A stretch of DNA of 64,000 nucleotides from Paenibacillus phytohabitans (GTDB lineage: Bacteria; Bacillota; Bacilli; Paenibacillales; Paenibacillaceae), in the NCBI RefSeq assembly GCF_013141775.1, contig NZ_WHOB01000069.1, forward strand, positions 496,001 through 560,000, read 5' to 3'. The notes below the pieces were generated by a model that saw only the letters and a list, made by a program, of their open reading frames with translations, was not told where the DNA came from and did no database searches. Shown in pieces: positions 49,264 to 58,694 of the stretch. The translations under genes and the position numbers were made by a program. Every line of letters begins with the position of its first letter. The stretch's first letter is position 1.

Positions 49264-52200
49264 TTAGCTACCCCAACCAACTATAGGGCCGCTCAGAATC
49301 TCTGTACTTATAGCATCGGTAAAAGTATCAGTAGTGTGGAAGTAGTAGGAATGCTGGCCGGGAGGCAGCTTGGTCGTGTATTGATAGACTCTGCCGTCAA
49401 CATAGTTAGTATCACCCGGATTAGCAGGCTGCATGGTCCGGACAACGCCATCCAAGACCAGCTCCATGGCAAATGGGGCCTGATTGTCCGCATCGGTATA
49501 AGTGACTGTGAAAGTAAACTCGGTTTGCGGCGTGCCTGCTGTATGATTTACGCCTCCTGAAGTTAACGTTGGCGCACTTCCGCTGACCTGATTGGTCGCC
49601 TTGATTTCATCAATCAGCATTTCACCGGCAGTGACTGTATTTTGTTTCAACCAAATGGACATCTTCAGCGCCTTTTTATCAATGGCCGGACTAAGTGCAT
49701 TCAGATCAAATTGCAGATCGCTCCAGTCCGCTGGAACCAGAGCCCAGCCTCCGGTCAGATTGTACGTTCTTTTGCCGTCATTAATTTCAATCCGGGTTCT
49801 GAGGTCAGGAGAGGCCGGATTCTTAAGCGTAATATTCAAATACCGGTAGCCGCTCAGATCGACCACATCGTTCCACGGCTGGAATTTAGACGCTGAAGTC
49901 ACACTTGCCGGAGTCTGGGCGAATTTGCCGGCTGAACGTCCGTCTACGGTAAGCTTGGTGAACGTTCCCGTGCCGCCATTCTGGTTATACCAGTTGACCC
50001 AGGTCGTATTGGCCGCAGAACCACCCCAGAATCCGCCTCCTCCAAAATCATCATATAACAGGGGAGTGGAGGGGTCCGGCAACGCGGGAGCAACGGTGTA
50101 ATGAGTCGAGCTGTAGGTGTATCCGCCGGAAGAGTCCTTCGCTCGAACATCTACTCTCCGGTTGGTGTAGGGCAAGGATTGGCTCTCATCGATGACAGCA
50201 GCGTACACCGCACCCCTTACAGTTGAATATACATTACCGGATACCGTCATCGGCTGATAAGGCAATCCGGCTGCCGCATACTCTACCTGGCTCAGATCAT
50301 CCCCAGCCTCAGCAAAAACAGTTACATCTCCGCGGACCCATTCTCCAATCACCGGAGAGAGTAGCGGCAAGGCGGGCGGCTTCGCGGTGTTGTCCGCACC
50401 TGTTCCCGGAGTTGCACTCAGTCCCATGACTGTGTATAGGAGTCCTGCCTGAATACTGATACTGAACTCGTTATACCGCCACTGATTCGTATCATCCAGA
50501 TAGAGGGAACGGTCCTCGTACCAGGGGCTTATACTGGTTCGATTCTTAGGATCTTTCATATTCGGTCCGCTGACCATGGCGCCGGGGAAGATAATCCCAG
50601 TATCACCCGCAGTATTAGAATCCTCATTGTAGCGGGTATGCGGGAACATCACATGATGGGTGCCAATGCCGGAGATCCAGCTGATATTCCACGGATTTTC
50701 TCCGAACAGCCAATACATGCCTTTTACCACCGCCTCCAGTGCTGCCGGGTCACCGAATAATTCATAGTACCGCAGCAGGTCCCCTAAATAAGAAGCATGA
50801 GGTTCGTTTACACCGAAATTCTTAAACTGGTTCAGTACACCATACGGGGTATCATCTGAAGTGGAGAGGAAGAAATCCGCTTGCCCTTTTAACAAACTGT
50901 GAATATGAGACTGTGTTGCAGCATCGGCAACCGGGTAGAACTCAGCCATGGACATTGGGCTCATATCCCAATAGTTCGTGGATGAAATGTCACCCAGCGT
51001 TAAGGCGTTGATTGTAGCTGAAGCTGAATTCCTATACCGGATCTCGCCGGTCAGCAAGTACAGCTCCACATCAGCGAGCAGCTTGGAATTGGGGATGCCT
51101 CCTCTGGTGGAGTAGGAGCCTATTGGACCGTCAGGATGGGCAACCACATAATCATAAAAGATTACAGCTGCGCTCTCGCATTGGTCGGCAAAATCCGTAA
51201 GTTCTGCAATCCGGGCTGACGCGATGTCGCCTTCGTTAACCGCTGTGCGGATCGCGCGCGCTGTGGCTGCCAGTGTACCCGCTGACTTGGCTGAGCCGCC
51301 GACGCTTAAATCGGTCAGCTTCCGGTCATCGGCTGTGCCGGAGATGTTGTCGGTAGATTTCTCCGGGTGAACGAAAGAAGCATTGTTCCTGAGATTATAC
51401 ATTTCCCCGCCAAGCTGATCCGCGAACTTGATGAGATATTCGCTGCCGAAGACAGCTTCATCTACCAGGTCCGGGATGCCATTGCTGTCGTTATCGTACT
51501 TCACGCTGTCTTTGTCCGCATAACGCGTATAAGCAAGTGCAATCTCCGCGCCGACCCATTGGTTACCGCCATATTTCCCGTAATCCCCCGCATCGTACCA
51601 GCTGCCTGTCAGATCATAATGGGTCAGGCCGTCCGCAGACTGGGCATCATCCAGGTGACCCGCGGCATGGTAGAGCTTGGCGGAAGGAGCTACACTGCTG
51701 TAACCCTCAGGATAAGCATCACTGGTGGCTACTGAGGCACGCAGGAGACGATAGAAGGCAGTCATTTCATCCTTGTATTGATCCCACAGGTTAGGCGTAA
51801 TTTCAAAAGGATAGGAATACTGCTGATTACTTCGCACCCTGTAGTTGTTCCCGGAATCTGTGACGGAGGAGAAGCCGATAGAGTAAACATGCTTATTCCA
51901 GTAAAAGCCCTCGTAAGTCATGGTGCCTGAAGACACGACATTAGCTCCATCCAAGATCTCATAGGTTGTATCTGTCACTGTGGTGGTTGAGATGAATTTG
52001 GCGTTCTTGATATCATCTGCGCTGTAGCCGGCTTGGCTCACTACAATATCAATTACAGAAGAGGAATTGGTTACGCTCAAATTGTGAATTCCGGTCGTGA
52101 CTTCATTCGATGTCGTATCTGTGGTACGGAAATAGTAGGAATGGGCACCCGCCGGAAGCTTGGTCATGAACCTGTAATCTTTTCCGTCCGTGTAGGTTAC

Positions 52201-52989
52201 ATCGGCTTGATCGGTTTCGCGCATAGTATAGGCCGTGTCATCAATGATCACCTGGACGGCATAAGGCACCTCGTTATCCGGGTCGGTATAAGTGGCATCG
52301 AAGGTAAAATTAGTGTTCTGGTTATAGCTTCCATCTGTATCCGCACTCATCACAGCCGGGCTTAACTGAGGCGCGGTACCGCCGGAGGCCGTGGTAAACA
52401 CGATATCATCGATCAGCATTTCCCCGTAAGTCCCGCCGGCTTGTCTAAGCCATACCTCCAGTTTGACTTTCTCCTTCTGAATCTTGGGCGACAGGGCATC
52501 CAGATCAAACTGCAGGCTGGTCCAGGTATTCGTTGCAGGTACATAACCACCGGTAAGATTGTAATTGGTAATGCCATCGCCTATAACAACACGAATGAGT
52601 GACTGGGTATAACCTGCATTTTGCAGAGACAGATTCATATAACGGTAGCCCGAGAGGTCAAAGGTCTCGTTCATCGGCTGAAACTTGGCCCAGGAGGTGG
52701 AGGAGCTTGGGGTTTGTGTGAACTTTCCAATTGTACGGGTGCCTTGGACCGTCTTGGTGAAAGTGCCGCTGCCCCCGTTCTGATTGTACCAGTTCGTCCA
52801 ATTTTGCTTGAACAGCCCGCCGCCGGCAAAATCATCATACAGAAGAGGGTGGCCGGGTCCCGGCAAGGGGTTAACCGCTGCTGCGGCAGGCCGGGGAGAC
52901 AGAGCAACAGCACTTATGATCAACAACAGACTGAGGCATACAGGTAATAACTTTTTGAATCGTACGGGGAATAGGCTTGATCTGAACAT
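49264..52989 (-). CDS. Secreted GH9 endo-glucanase with duplicated flanking modules, candidate xanthanase
   Basis: 1241 residues. A signal peptide (1-38, ending AAAA) is followed by a 260-residue module (48-305: jelly roll plus Ig-like), a CelD_N-type Ig domain (312-398) and the GH9 (alpha/alpha)6 barrel (400-860) with catalytic Asp466/Asp469 in WYDAGDYGKYGG and acid Glu841 in YNEFSISIQAG. An Ig-like domain (881-965) and a second copy of the 260-residue module (977-1235) come after. The two modules share YDDF(A/G)GGG, WVNWYNQNGG or WTNWYNQNGG, DLSGYRY and EMLIDXI, and are probably carbohydrate-binding. GAGGAGG precedes the ATG and a cre site lies upstream. GH9 cuts beta-1,4-glucan; the company of PL8, GH88 and mannosidases points to a xanthan backbone (inference). 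Confidence 0.88.
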   Translation of the reverse strand: MFRSSLFPVRFKKLLPVCLSLLLIISAVALSPRPAAAAVNPLPGPGHPLLYDDFAGGGLFKQNWTNWYNQNGGSGTFTKTVQGTRTIGKFTQTPSSSTSWAKFQPMNETFDLSGYRYMNLSLQNAGYTQSLIRVVIGDGITNYNLTGGYVPATNTWTSLQFDLDALSPKIQKEKVKLEVWLRQAGGTYGEMLIDDIVFTTASGGTAPQLSPAVMSADTDGSYNQNTNFTFDATYTDPDNEVPYAVQVIIDDTAYTMRETDQADVTYTDGKDYRFMTKLPAGAHSYYFRTTDTTSNEVTTGIHNLSVTNSSSVIDIVVSQAGYSADDIKNAKFISTTTVTDTTYEILDGANVVSSGTMTYEGFYWNKHVYSIGFSSVTDSGNNYRVRSNQQYSYPFEITPNLWDQYKDEMTAFYRLLRASVATSDAYPEGYSSVAPSAKLYHAAGHLDDAQSADGLTHYDLTGSWYDAGDYGKYGGNQWVGAEIALAYTRYADKDSVKYDNDSNGIPDLVDEAVFGSEYLIKFADQLGGEMYNLRNNASFVHPEKSTDNISGTADDRKLTDLSVGGSAKSAGTLAATARAIRTAVNEGDIASARIAELTDFADQCESAAVIFYDYVVAHPDGPIGSYSTRGGIPNSKLLADVELYLLTGEIRYRNSASATINALTLGDISSTNYWDMSPMSMAEFYPVADAATQSHIHSLLKGQADFFLSTSDDTPYGVLNQFKNFGVNEPHASYLGDLLRYYELFGDPAALEAVVKGMYWLFGENPWNISWISGIGTHHVMFPHTRYNEDSNTAGDTGIIFPGAMVSGPNMKDPKNRTSISPWYEDRSLYLDDTNQWRYNEFSISIQAGLLYTVMGLSATPGTGADNTAKPPALPLLSPVIGEWVRGDVTVFAEAGDDLSQVEYAAAGLPYQPMTVSGNVYSTVRGAVYAAVIDESQSLPYTNRRVDVRAKDSSGGYTYSSTHYTVAPALPDPSTPLLYDDFGGGGFWGGSAANTTWVNWYNQNGGTGTFTKLTVDGRSAGKFAQTPASVTSASKFQPWNDVVDLSGYRYLNITLKNPASPDLRTRIEINDGKRTYNLTGGWALVPADWSDLQFDLNALSPAIDKKALKMSIWLKQNTVTAGEMLIDEIKATNQVSGSAPTLTSGGVNHTAGTPQTEFTFTVTYTDADNQAPFAMELVLDGVVRTMQPANPGDTNYVDGRVYQYTTKLPPGQHSYYFHTTDTFTDAISTEILSGPIVGWGS

Positions 52990-53045
52990 CTGTTTAACCT
53001 CCTCATAGTCGGATAGTGTGAACCCTAATCTCCTTTCCTCTTTTA

Positions 53046-53059
53046 TGTAAACGCTTGCA
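53046..53059. promoter_or_regulatory. CcpA cre site upstream of the GH9 gene
   Basis: TGTAAACGCTTGCA matches the cre consensus TGWAANCGNTNWCA at 13 of 14 positions, 56 bp before the GH9 start codon. It predicts repression by good carbon sources. Confidence 0.7.
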
Positions 53060-53112
53060 AAAAGAGCATAAAAGAGTTACTATCACTAATCGATGATGAA
53101 TTACAGGGAATA

Positions 53113-53221
53113 TGTGATCTATACTAGGGCTGTAACGGCTTCGAACCTATGAAACAAAGGTCTTTCAGAGCCAGGCGGTCAACAATCCTGATATAGATCA
53201 CACAAAAGATGAAATAGATCA
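53113..53221. promoter_or_regulatory. Repeated operator-like elements between GH9 and the response regulator gene
   Basis: TGTGATCTATA (53113-53123) is the exact inverse of TATAGATCACA (53192-53202). ATAGATCA occurs again at 53214-53221, exactly 21 bp after the copy at 53193-53200. Two direct copies two helical turns apart suit an AraC-type dimer; the distant inverted copy could allow looping. An AGATCAC copy also lies upstream of the ABC operon at 56674-56680. Confidence 0.5.
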
Positions 53222-53271
53222 TCTACCGGAATTTGCAGCGAGTGTACTGTGATACAAAAGGGGGGAGCATC

Positions 53272-54924
53272 ATGTATAAAATTCTCGTGGTAGACGATGA
53301 GCCGAGAGTGAGTGCGGGGATCAAGAACTTCCTGCTCGCTTCGGACATGAACATCACTTATGTTGAAACGGCAATCAATGGGTTCGAAGCGATTGATTAT
53401 TTGCGGATGGACCGCTTTGATCTGGTGCTGACCGATATACAGATGGGCCGGATGAGCGGAATTGAATTAATGGAGAATATCTATATGGAGCAGTGGAATG
53501 TCCCGGTGATTGTCATTTCCGCCCATGAGAAGTTTGATTTCGCCAAAAAGTCGCTCCGGCTGGGGGCTAAGGATTATCTGGTCAAGCCGGTAGAGCGAGC
53601 AGAGCTGCTGCGGGTAGTCCGCAAAGCGTTAACCCAGAAAGAGCTTCCGGGGAAGAGCCTTGAGGCGGACAGCAGGCCGATACAGGACCAGTCCAGGCGT
53701 AATGAGTGGCTGATGGAGCTGGTTACAGAGCGGAATCTGACCCGGAAGGATATTGAAGATGTGACCAGTGAACTGGGAGAGCTATTACAAGGACAATTCT
53801 TCGGCGTGATCTCCAGCCGCATTGATTATAGCCAGGCCGGCTTCAGCCAACAGAAGGTCACTCTGCATGACCGCAAATTATTGAAATATGCGGCGATCAA
53901 TATTATGAATGAAACCTTAATGGAGTGGAATGGTTTGACCTTCAACGGCTTCGGCCATTCCATCATCAGCATTATCCAGTTATCTGCCGAAGAAATGGGC
54001 GATCCCCAGGTTAGAGTACACTCGCAGATCCATATGATCGGGCAGATGATCGCCATGAATATGAAGCAGTATCTGAATGTGGAGGCAACGATCGGCCTCA
54101 GCACTTTGGGCGGAGATGTATTAATGCTCCCCAGGCTGATGGAAGAAGCAGACACTGCGGCGGAGTGGACCAAAGTCCATCCCGGACAAAGAGTCTTCTA
54201 TTATCACGATATAGCCGTGCAGGATAATCTGAGTATGGTCGTCTGGATGAGCAAGGTCAGTGAATTCATGGAGCAGATGAAATCAGCGGTAGAATCCGCA
54301 GGGTACGTGAATCCGCAAAACATCCTTGGCCAGCTGCCGGTGTCTGAACAGTCACAGGAGGTCACGAACAGCTATTGCGGGATGCTGATCTACCGGATTT
54401 ACGGGCTGCTGGTCGAATACGGGCAGGGGAACGGGGTCTCCCTCTATGATTTCAACCCGGATATGGTGTTCCAGGGACTTAGCGGACAGCAGAAGCTGGA
54501 ACGGCTGCACCGGTACATTGAAGATTCGGTTGCTTTTTTGCAGCAGCTCTCGAAGGCCAGAGATCAGAATGTGATCTCGCGGATTACCAGCTACATCCAG
54601 AAGAATTACCGTAATCCGGCGCTGAAAATCCAGGATATTTCCGAGGAGGTTCATTTCAGCGCAGCTCATCTGGGTTATATTTTCAAACGTGATATGAAAA
54701 CAAACCTCTGGGATTATGTGACGGCACTAAGGATGGAAGAGGCCCGCCGGCTGATGATTACCACGGACAAGAAACGGTATGAAATCGCCTTTGCGGTAGG
54801 GTATGAGTCGCCTGAGCACTTCAGCCGGATGTTCAAGAGAATGCTGGGGCTCACACCGGCAGAATTCCGCAAGCAAGCCAGAGGAGGGAACCGGACTGAA
54901 GCTGAAACTGAAACTGAAGCATAA
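53272..54924 (+). CDS. YesN-like response regulator with AraC DNA-binding domain
   Basis: 550 residues. Receiver domain 1-120 (ILVVDDEPRV, phospho-acceptor Asp55 in LVLTDIQMGRMSG, Lys in YLVKPVERAE), middle domain, and C-terminal AraC domain (about 440-540: LKIQDISEEVHFSAAHLGYIF and RYEIAFAVGYESPEHFSRMF). The ATG at 53272 has GGGGGGAG 6 nt upstream. The tail TEAETETEA is encoded by a six-base repeat that also encodes the start of the kinase in another frame. It probably controls GH9 and the downstream importer through AGATCA elements. Confidence 0.92.
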   Translation: MYKILVVDDEPRVSAGIKNFLLASDMNITYVETAINGFEAIDYLRMDRFDLVLTDIQMGRMSGIELMENIYMEQWNVPVIVISAHEKFDFAKKSLRLGAKDYLVKPVERAELLRVVRKALTQKELPGKSLEADSRPIQDQSRRNEWLMELVTERNLTRKDIEDVTSELGELLQGQFFGVISSRIDYSQAGFSQQKVTLHDRKLLKYAAINIMNETLMEWNGLTFNGFGHSIISIIQLSAEEMGDPQVRVHSQIHMIGQMIAMNMKQYLNVEATIGLSTLGGDVLMLPRLMEEADTAAEWTKVHPGQRVFYYHDIAVQDNLSMVVWMSKVSEFMEQMKSAVESAGYVNPQNILGQLPVSEQSQEVTNSYCGMLIYRIYGLLVEYGQGNGVSLYDFNPDMVFQGLSGQQKLERLHRYIEDSVAFLQQLSKARDQNVISRITSYIQKNYRNPALKIQDISEEVHFSAAHLGYIFKRDMKTNLWDYVTALRMEEARRLMITTDKKRYEIAFAVGYESPEHFSRMFKRMLGLTPAEFRKQARGGNRTEAETETEA

Positions 54925-56647
54925 AGTCACCCTGGCATTCCTCGTATTGATTGTCCTCCCCTTTATAGTAGTAGGCTGGATTTCAGCTTATGTGGCTGTA
55001 GATACCATCAAGGAAGAAGTCGGCAGTACAACACTCCAGCTGGTTAAACAAAATCATGTGACGATCGACAAAACCATATCCGCGATCAATGACAGGACGG
55101 TCACACTGCTGGATAATCACTTTTTCAGTAATCCGGCGGGGTATAGCTTCTGGACCGGAATTGACACGCTGAATGAAATCCAGCAGGCCGATAATATTCT
55201 GGAGAGCTGGTCTACCGGAGGCACAGAATATGCAATTTATATGAGAAATATTGAGCGTAGAGATACGCCTTTTGATCTTTCCCATAAGACAAAGGGATTC
55301 AAGTATTTGGATAATGATGCGGGCGGATTACCTGACGCTATGGTAAGCAACATGGATGACAGCGGAGGCGGAGCACTGCGCATTACGCATGCAGAGACCG
55401 GTGAGCAAACGATCTCGTTCATGCGCAGTATTCTCAATCCCCGGGACTATAATGAGGCCATCGGCCTGCTGGTGGTCAACAAGGTAGAGGTGCTTTTAAC
55501 CCGGGATATGGTATCTGTTGAGGTGCCGTCTGCTGCCGGTATCTTTTTATTCAACGACAAGGATGAGCTGTTAATGTCCGCAGGTTCAGGCAGCATTTCA
55601 CTGGCCGAGATTGACAAGAATATCGGACCTGCGGGGCCTTATGGCTTCACCTTCGCTGAAGAAGGCGGGGAAGAGTGGCTCTATGCCTATTCGGACAGCC
55701 CGAAATTCCACACCAGATTATTGTACAAAATCCCCTTAGCGTCCATTACCGGTAAACAAATCTGGCTGCAAAATATGCTCGTCATAATCTCCGTCGTTTT
55801 TTTAGCATTTGTCCTCACGTTCGTGCTCTATTTAGTACGGCTTGTCGTTAAGCCCGTAGTGAAGCTCGTCTCGGTTATGAAAATATATGAACCCGGCAAA
55901 ACGCTGTCATGGACAGAGGAGCCGCTCAGGCATGATGAATTCGGCATTCTATATGGATCATTTGTGAAAATGACCAAAAGGCTGGATTATTCGATTGAAG
56001 AAAATTATGTGATGCAGCTGAAACAGAAAGAGTATGAGCTGCTGATGCTTCAATCCCAGATCACCCCCCATTATCTGTACAATACTCTGGATTCGATTTA
56101 CTGGTACGCGCTGGATAGCGGAAATACCGAGGTTGGCGAAATGGTCCGTGACTTGTCCATGCTGCTGCGTATCGGCCTCAGTAAAGGCCGGAAAATGATT
56201 ACAGCCGGGGAAGAGCTGGAGCATGCCCAGGCCTATACACGGCTGCAAGAGAAACGTTACCCTGACACCTTTGAGGTCTGCTGGCAGATCGATGAAACAT
56301 TGAGCGGCTATGAAACTCCCAAAGTCATTATTCAGCCTCTGATCGAAAATGCCATTATTCATGGCGTGCGCGGAATGGATGGGGAAGGAGAAATACGGGT
56401 ATCTGCAGTTCAAAGTGAAGATACCCTCCGCTTCATCGTAGAGGACAACGGGCATCTGCCTGTAGATCCGGATGAACTCTCTGCCATCATGCAGGAAGAG
56501 CATAGTCCGAAGGGATATGGCATTAGAAATGTGCACCAGCGGATCCAGCTCCATTACGGGGAGGCGTATGGTTTGACCTATGAACGAAGCGATGAGGGGT
56601 GGACACGGGCAATCATCACCCTGCCTTTGCGCAAGCCCCCCGAATGA
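54896..56647 (+). CDS. YesM-like sensor histidine kinase, probable CTG start overlapping the regulator gene
   Basis: About 583 residues from CTG 54896. AGGAGGG (54882-54888) is exactly 7 nt before this CTG. The only ordinary in-frame start is the ATG at 54803, 122 nt inside the regulator gene and without a ribosome binding site. Order: first membrane helix (VTLAFLVLIVLPFIVVGWI), extracellular sensor, second helix (MLVIISVVFLAFVLTFVLYL), HAMP, His_kinase with QSQITPHYLYNTLD (His392 counted from CTG) and HATPase (VIIQPLIENA, GYGIRNVHQRI). It pairs with the preceding regulator. The gene order regulator-kinase is the reverse of module A. Confidence 0.87.
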   Translation: MKLKLKLKHKVTLAFLVLIVLPFIVVGWISAYVAVDTIKEEVGSTTLQLVKQNHVTIDKTISAINDRTVTLLDNHFFSNPAGYSFWTGIDTLNEIQQADNILESWSTGGTEYAIYMRNIERRDTPFDLSHKTKGFKYLDNDAGGLPDAMVSNMDDSGGGALRITHAETGEQTISFMRSILNPRDYNEAIGLLVVNKVEVLLTRDMVSVEVPSAAGIFLFNDKDELLMSAGSGSISLAEIDKNIGPAGPYGFTFAEEGGEEWLYAYSDSPKFHTRLLYKIPLASITGKQIWLQNMLVIISVVFLAFVLTFVLYLVRLVVKPVVKLVSVMKIYEPGKTLSWTEEPLRHDEFGILYGSFVKMTKRLDYSIEENYVMQLKQKEYELLMLQSQITPHYLYNTLDSIYWYALDSGNTEVGEMVRDLSMLLRIGLSKGRKMITAGEELEHAQAYTRLQEKRYPDTFEVCWQIDETLSGYETPKVIIQPLIENAIIHGVRGMDGEGEIRVSAVQSEDTLRFIVEDNGHLPVDPDELSAIMQEEHSPKGYGIRNVHQRIQLHYGEAYGLTYERSDEGWTRAIITLPLRKPPE

Positions 56648-56723
56648 GGTACTACCGGCTATGGGCGTTTAAAAGATCACGTTTTTACGGGAATGCATCA
56701 TCGTAGCCGTGTAGAGATGGTTC

Positions 56724-56729
56724 TATAAT
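56724..56729 (+). promoter_or_regulatory. Candidate -10 box of the second importer operon
   Basis: TATAAT at 56724-56729 precedes the permease gene. There is no good -35 box, but AGATCAC (56674-56680) lies 50 bp upstream, consistent with activation by the AraC-type regulator. Confidence 0.4.
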
Positions 56730-56753
56730 AAGTCCATGAAAGGAGTAATGGAC

Positions 56754-57689
56754 ATGACTAGAGCCACTGGATTCTCAAGATTTATCCATGCCATGTGGAA
56801 GTACAAGGCGCTGACACTAATGATGCTGCCGGCCGTTCTTGTCCTTCTGGCGCACAGCTATCTGCCGATGTTCGGTATATTCATTGCGTTCAAGAATGTG
56901 AATTACATTGACGGAATTTGGGGGAGTCCATGGGTAGGATTTGATAACTTCAAATTCCTGTTCTCCTCGGGAGATATGTGGAGAATTGTAAGAAACACGC
57001 TGCTGTACAGCTTGACCTTTATGATACTGAACCTAGTGCTGTCGGTATCTATCGCGGTGGCCATCAATGAGATCCGGCGGCGGTTTCTGGCAAAAGCTTA
57101 CCAAAGCTTCATTATCCTGCCGCACTTCCTGTCGATGGTCGTGGTGAGTTATCTCGTATACGCTTTCCTGCAGCCGGATCATGGCTTCATTAATGCCACC
57201 GTCCTCAAAGCCTTCGGGCAGGATGCGGTGTTCTGGTATTCGGAGAAGGAATACTGGCCTTATATCCTGGTGTTCGTGAACGCCTGGAAGCATGCCGGCT
57301 TCGGTGCCGTTATCTACATTGCGGCGATCGCCGGAATTGACCCCGAATACTATGAGGCTGCACTTATCGACGGGGCTTCCAAGTGGAAGCAGATTACGAA
57401 CATAACGATCCCTTTTATCCGGCCGGTCATTATCATTATGACGATTCTGTCGATGGGAAGTATCTTCAGTTCAGACTTCGGGCTGTTCTTCCAGGTGCCC
57501 ATGAACTCAGGGGCATTGTATCCGGTTACGGATACCGTGGATACGTATGTATACCGGGCCTTGATGCAATTAAATGATATCGGGATGTCCTCGGCCACGG
57601 CGCTTGTTCAATCGGTGGTTGGGTTCATCATGGTGATCGCAACCAATAGCGCGGTCAGACAAATTGACCGGGAACAGGCATTATTCTAA
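56754..57689 (+). CDS. ABC transporter permease, LplB-like
   Basis: 311 residues with six membrane helices. KALTLMMLPAVLVLLAHSYLPMFGIFIAFKNVNY is the typical LplB start, and the ATPase-contact loop is YYEAALIDGASKWKQITNITIPFI. AGGAG is 8 nt before the ATG at 56754; ATG codons at 56736 and 56748 are badly placed. It is the first gene of the second importer. Confidence 0.92.
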   Translation: MTRATGFSRFIHAMWKYKALTLMMLPAVLVLLAHSYLPMFGIFIAFKNVNYIDGIWGSPWVGFDNFKFLFSSGDMWRIVRNTLLYSLTFMILNLVLSVSIAVAINEIRRRFLAKAYQSFIILPHFLSMVVVSYLVYAFLQPDHGFINATVLKAFGQDAVFWYSEKEYWPYILVFVNAWKHAGFGAVIYIAAIAGIDPEYYEAALIDGASKWKQITNITIPFIRPVIIIMTILSMGSIFSSDFGLFFQVPMNSGALYPVTDTVDTYVYRALMQLNDIGMSSATALVQSVVGFIMVIATNSAVRQIDREQALF

Positions 57690-57705
57690 ATAAAGGAGAA
57701 CAATC

Positions 57706-58617
57706 ATGGCCAACGACTCCGGCAGCCGCATCGGCGGAATTTCTGTAGCTTCCAGTTTAATTTTAAACATTGCTTTTGTAATCCTCTCATTAATCTGCTT
57801 TTTGCCTGTTCTGCTAGTCATTATTGTATCCTTCACAGACGGACAGTCCATTCTGACTCAAGGGTACAGCTTTGTTCCGGATAAATGGTCGTTGATTGCC
57901 TACGAATCCATCTTTAAGGATTTTCAGACGATTCTGTCGGGCTACCGGGTGAGCTTTACCATAACCATTCTTGGCACAGCGCTCAGTGTACTGCTCATGG
58001 CACTATATGCCTATCCCATTTCACGTGCGGATTATCCGTTCCGTAATGCATTTACGTTCTTTTTGTTCTTCACGATGTTGTTTAACGGCGGGATGGTCAG
58101 CAGATATTTAATCTATACTCAGGTGCTGCATATCAAGGACTCCTATATGGCGCTGATCCTGCCCATGCTGATTGTGCCATTCAATGTAATTATTATGCGG
58201 ACCTTTTTCCAGACGACCATTCATCCTGCAGTGATTGAATCGGCAAGAATTGACGGTGCGGGTGAGCTTAGAATCTTCCTGCGGATCGTTCTGCCGCTCT
58301 CGTTGCCTGTCCTGGCGACCATGGCTTTGTTCAGTACAATCGGCTATTGGAACGACTGGTTCAATGCGCTGCTGTATATCAGCAGTGAGGACAAATATCC
58401 GCTCCAGTATTTGATGATGCGTGTCCTCAATGACGTGCAGTATCTGCGCAATAATGTGGAGCTGGCCGCCCAGAATCCAACGATGATGAAGAACCTGCCG
58501 AATGAATCCTTGCAGATGGCAATGGCCGTCATAGGAATGGGGCCGATCCTGATCGCGTACCCTTTCTTTCAGAAATATTTTGTCAAAGGCCTCACAGTAG
58601 GGGCTGTTAAGGGCTAA
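57706..58617 (+). CDS. ABC transporter permease, YtcP-like
   Basis: 303 residues with six membrane helices. The ATPase-contact loop is VIESARIDGAGELRIFLRIVLP, and the end QKYFVKGLTVGAVKG is typical of YtcP subunits. AAAGGAG precedes the ATG, 16 nt after the LplB-like gene. This is the MalG-equivalent subunit of normal size, unlike the one at 45146. Confidence 0.93.
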   Translation: MANDSGSRIGGISVASSLILNIAFVILSLICFLPVLLVIIVSFTDGQSILTQGYSFVPDKWSLIAYESIFKDFQTILSGYRVSFTITILGTALSVLLMALYAYPISRADYPFRNAFTFFLFFTMLFNGGMVSRYLIYTQVLHIKDSYMALILPMLIVPFNVIIMRTFFQTTIHPAVIESARIDGAGELRIFLRIVLPLSLPVLATMALFSTIGYWNDWFNALLYISSEDKYPLQYLMMRVLNDVQYLRNNVELAAQNPTMMKNLPNESLQMAMAVIGMGPILIAYPFFQKYFVKGLTVGAVKG

Positions 58618-58631
58618 AGCAGCGGTGGAGC

Positions 58632-58657
58632 CGGCAAGCAGCCTATTCTGCCTGCCG
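58632..58657 (+). promoter_or_regulatory. Intergenic hairpin before the solute-binding protein gene
   Basis: CGGCAAGCAG (58632-58641) pairs with CTGCCTGCCG (58648-58657) apart from one position. It has no T-run. It may stabilise the downstream mRNA so that the binding protein is made in excess. Confidence 0.45.
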
Positions 58658-58694
58658 TTCTATATATAAGCTTAATCATTTAGGGAGGGTTAAT

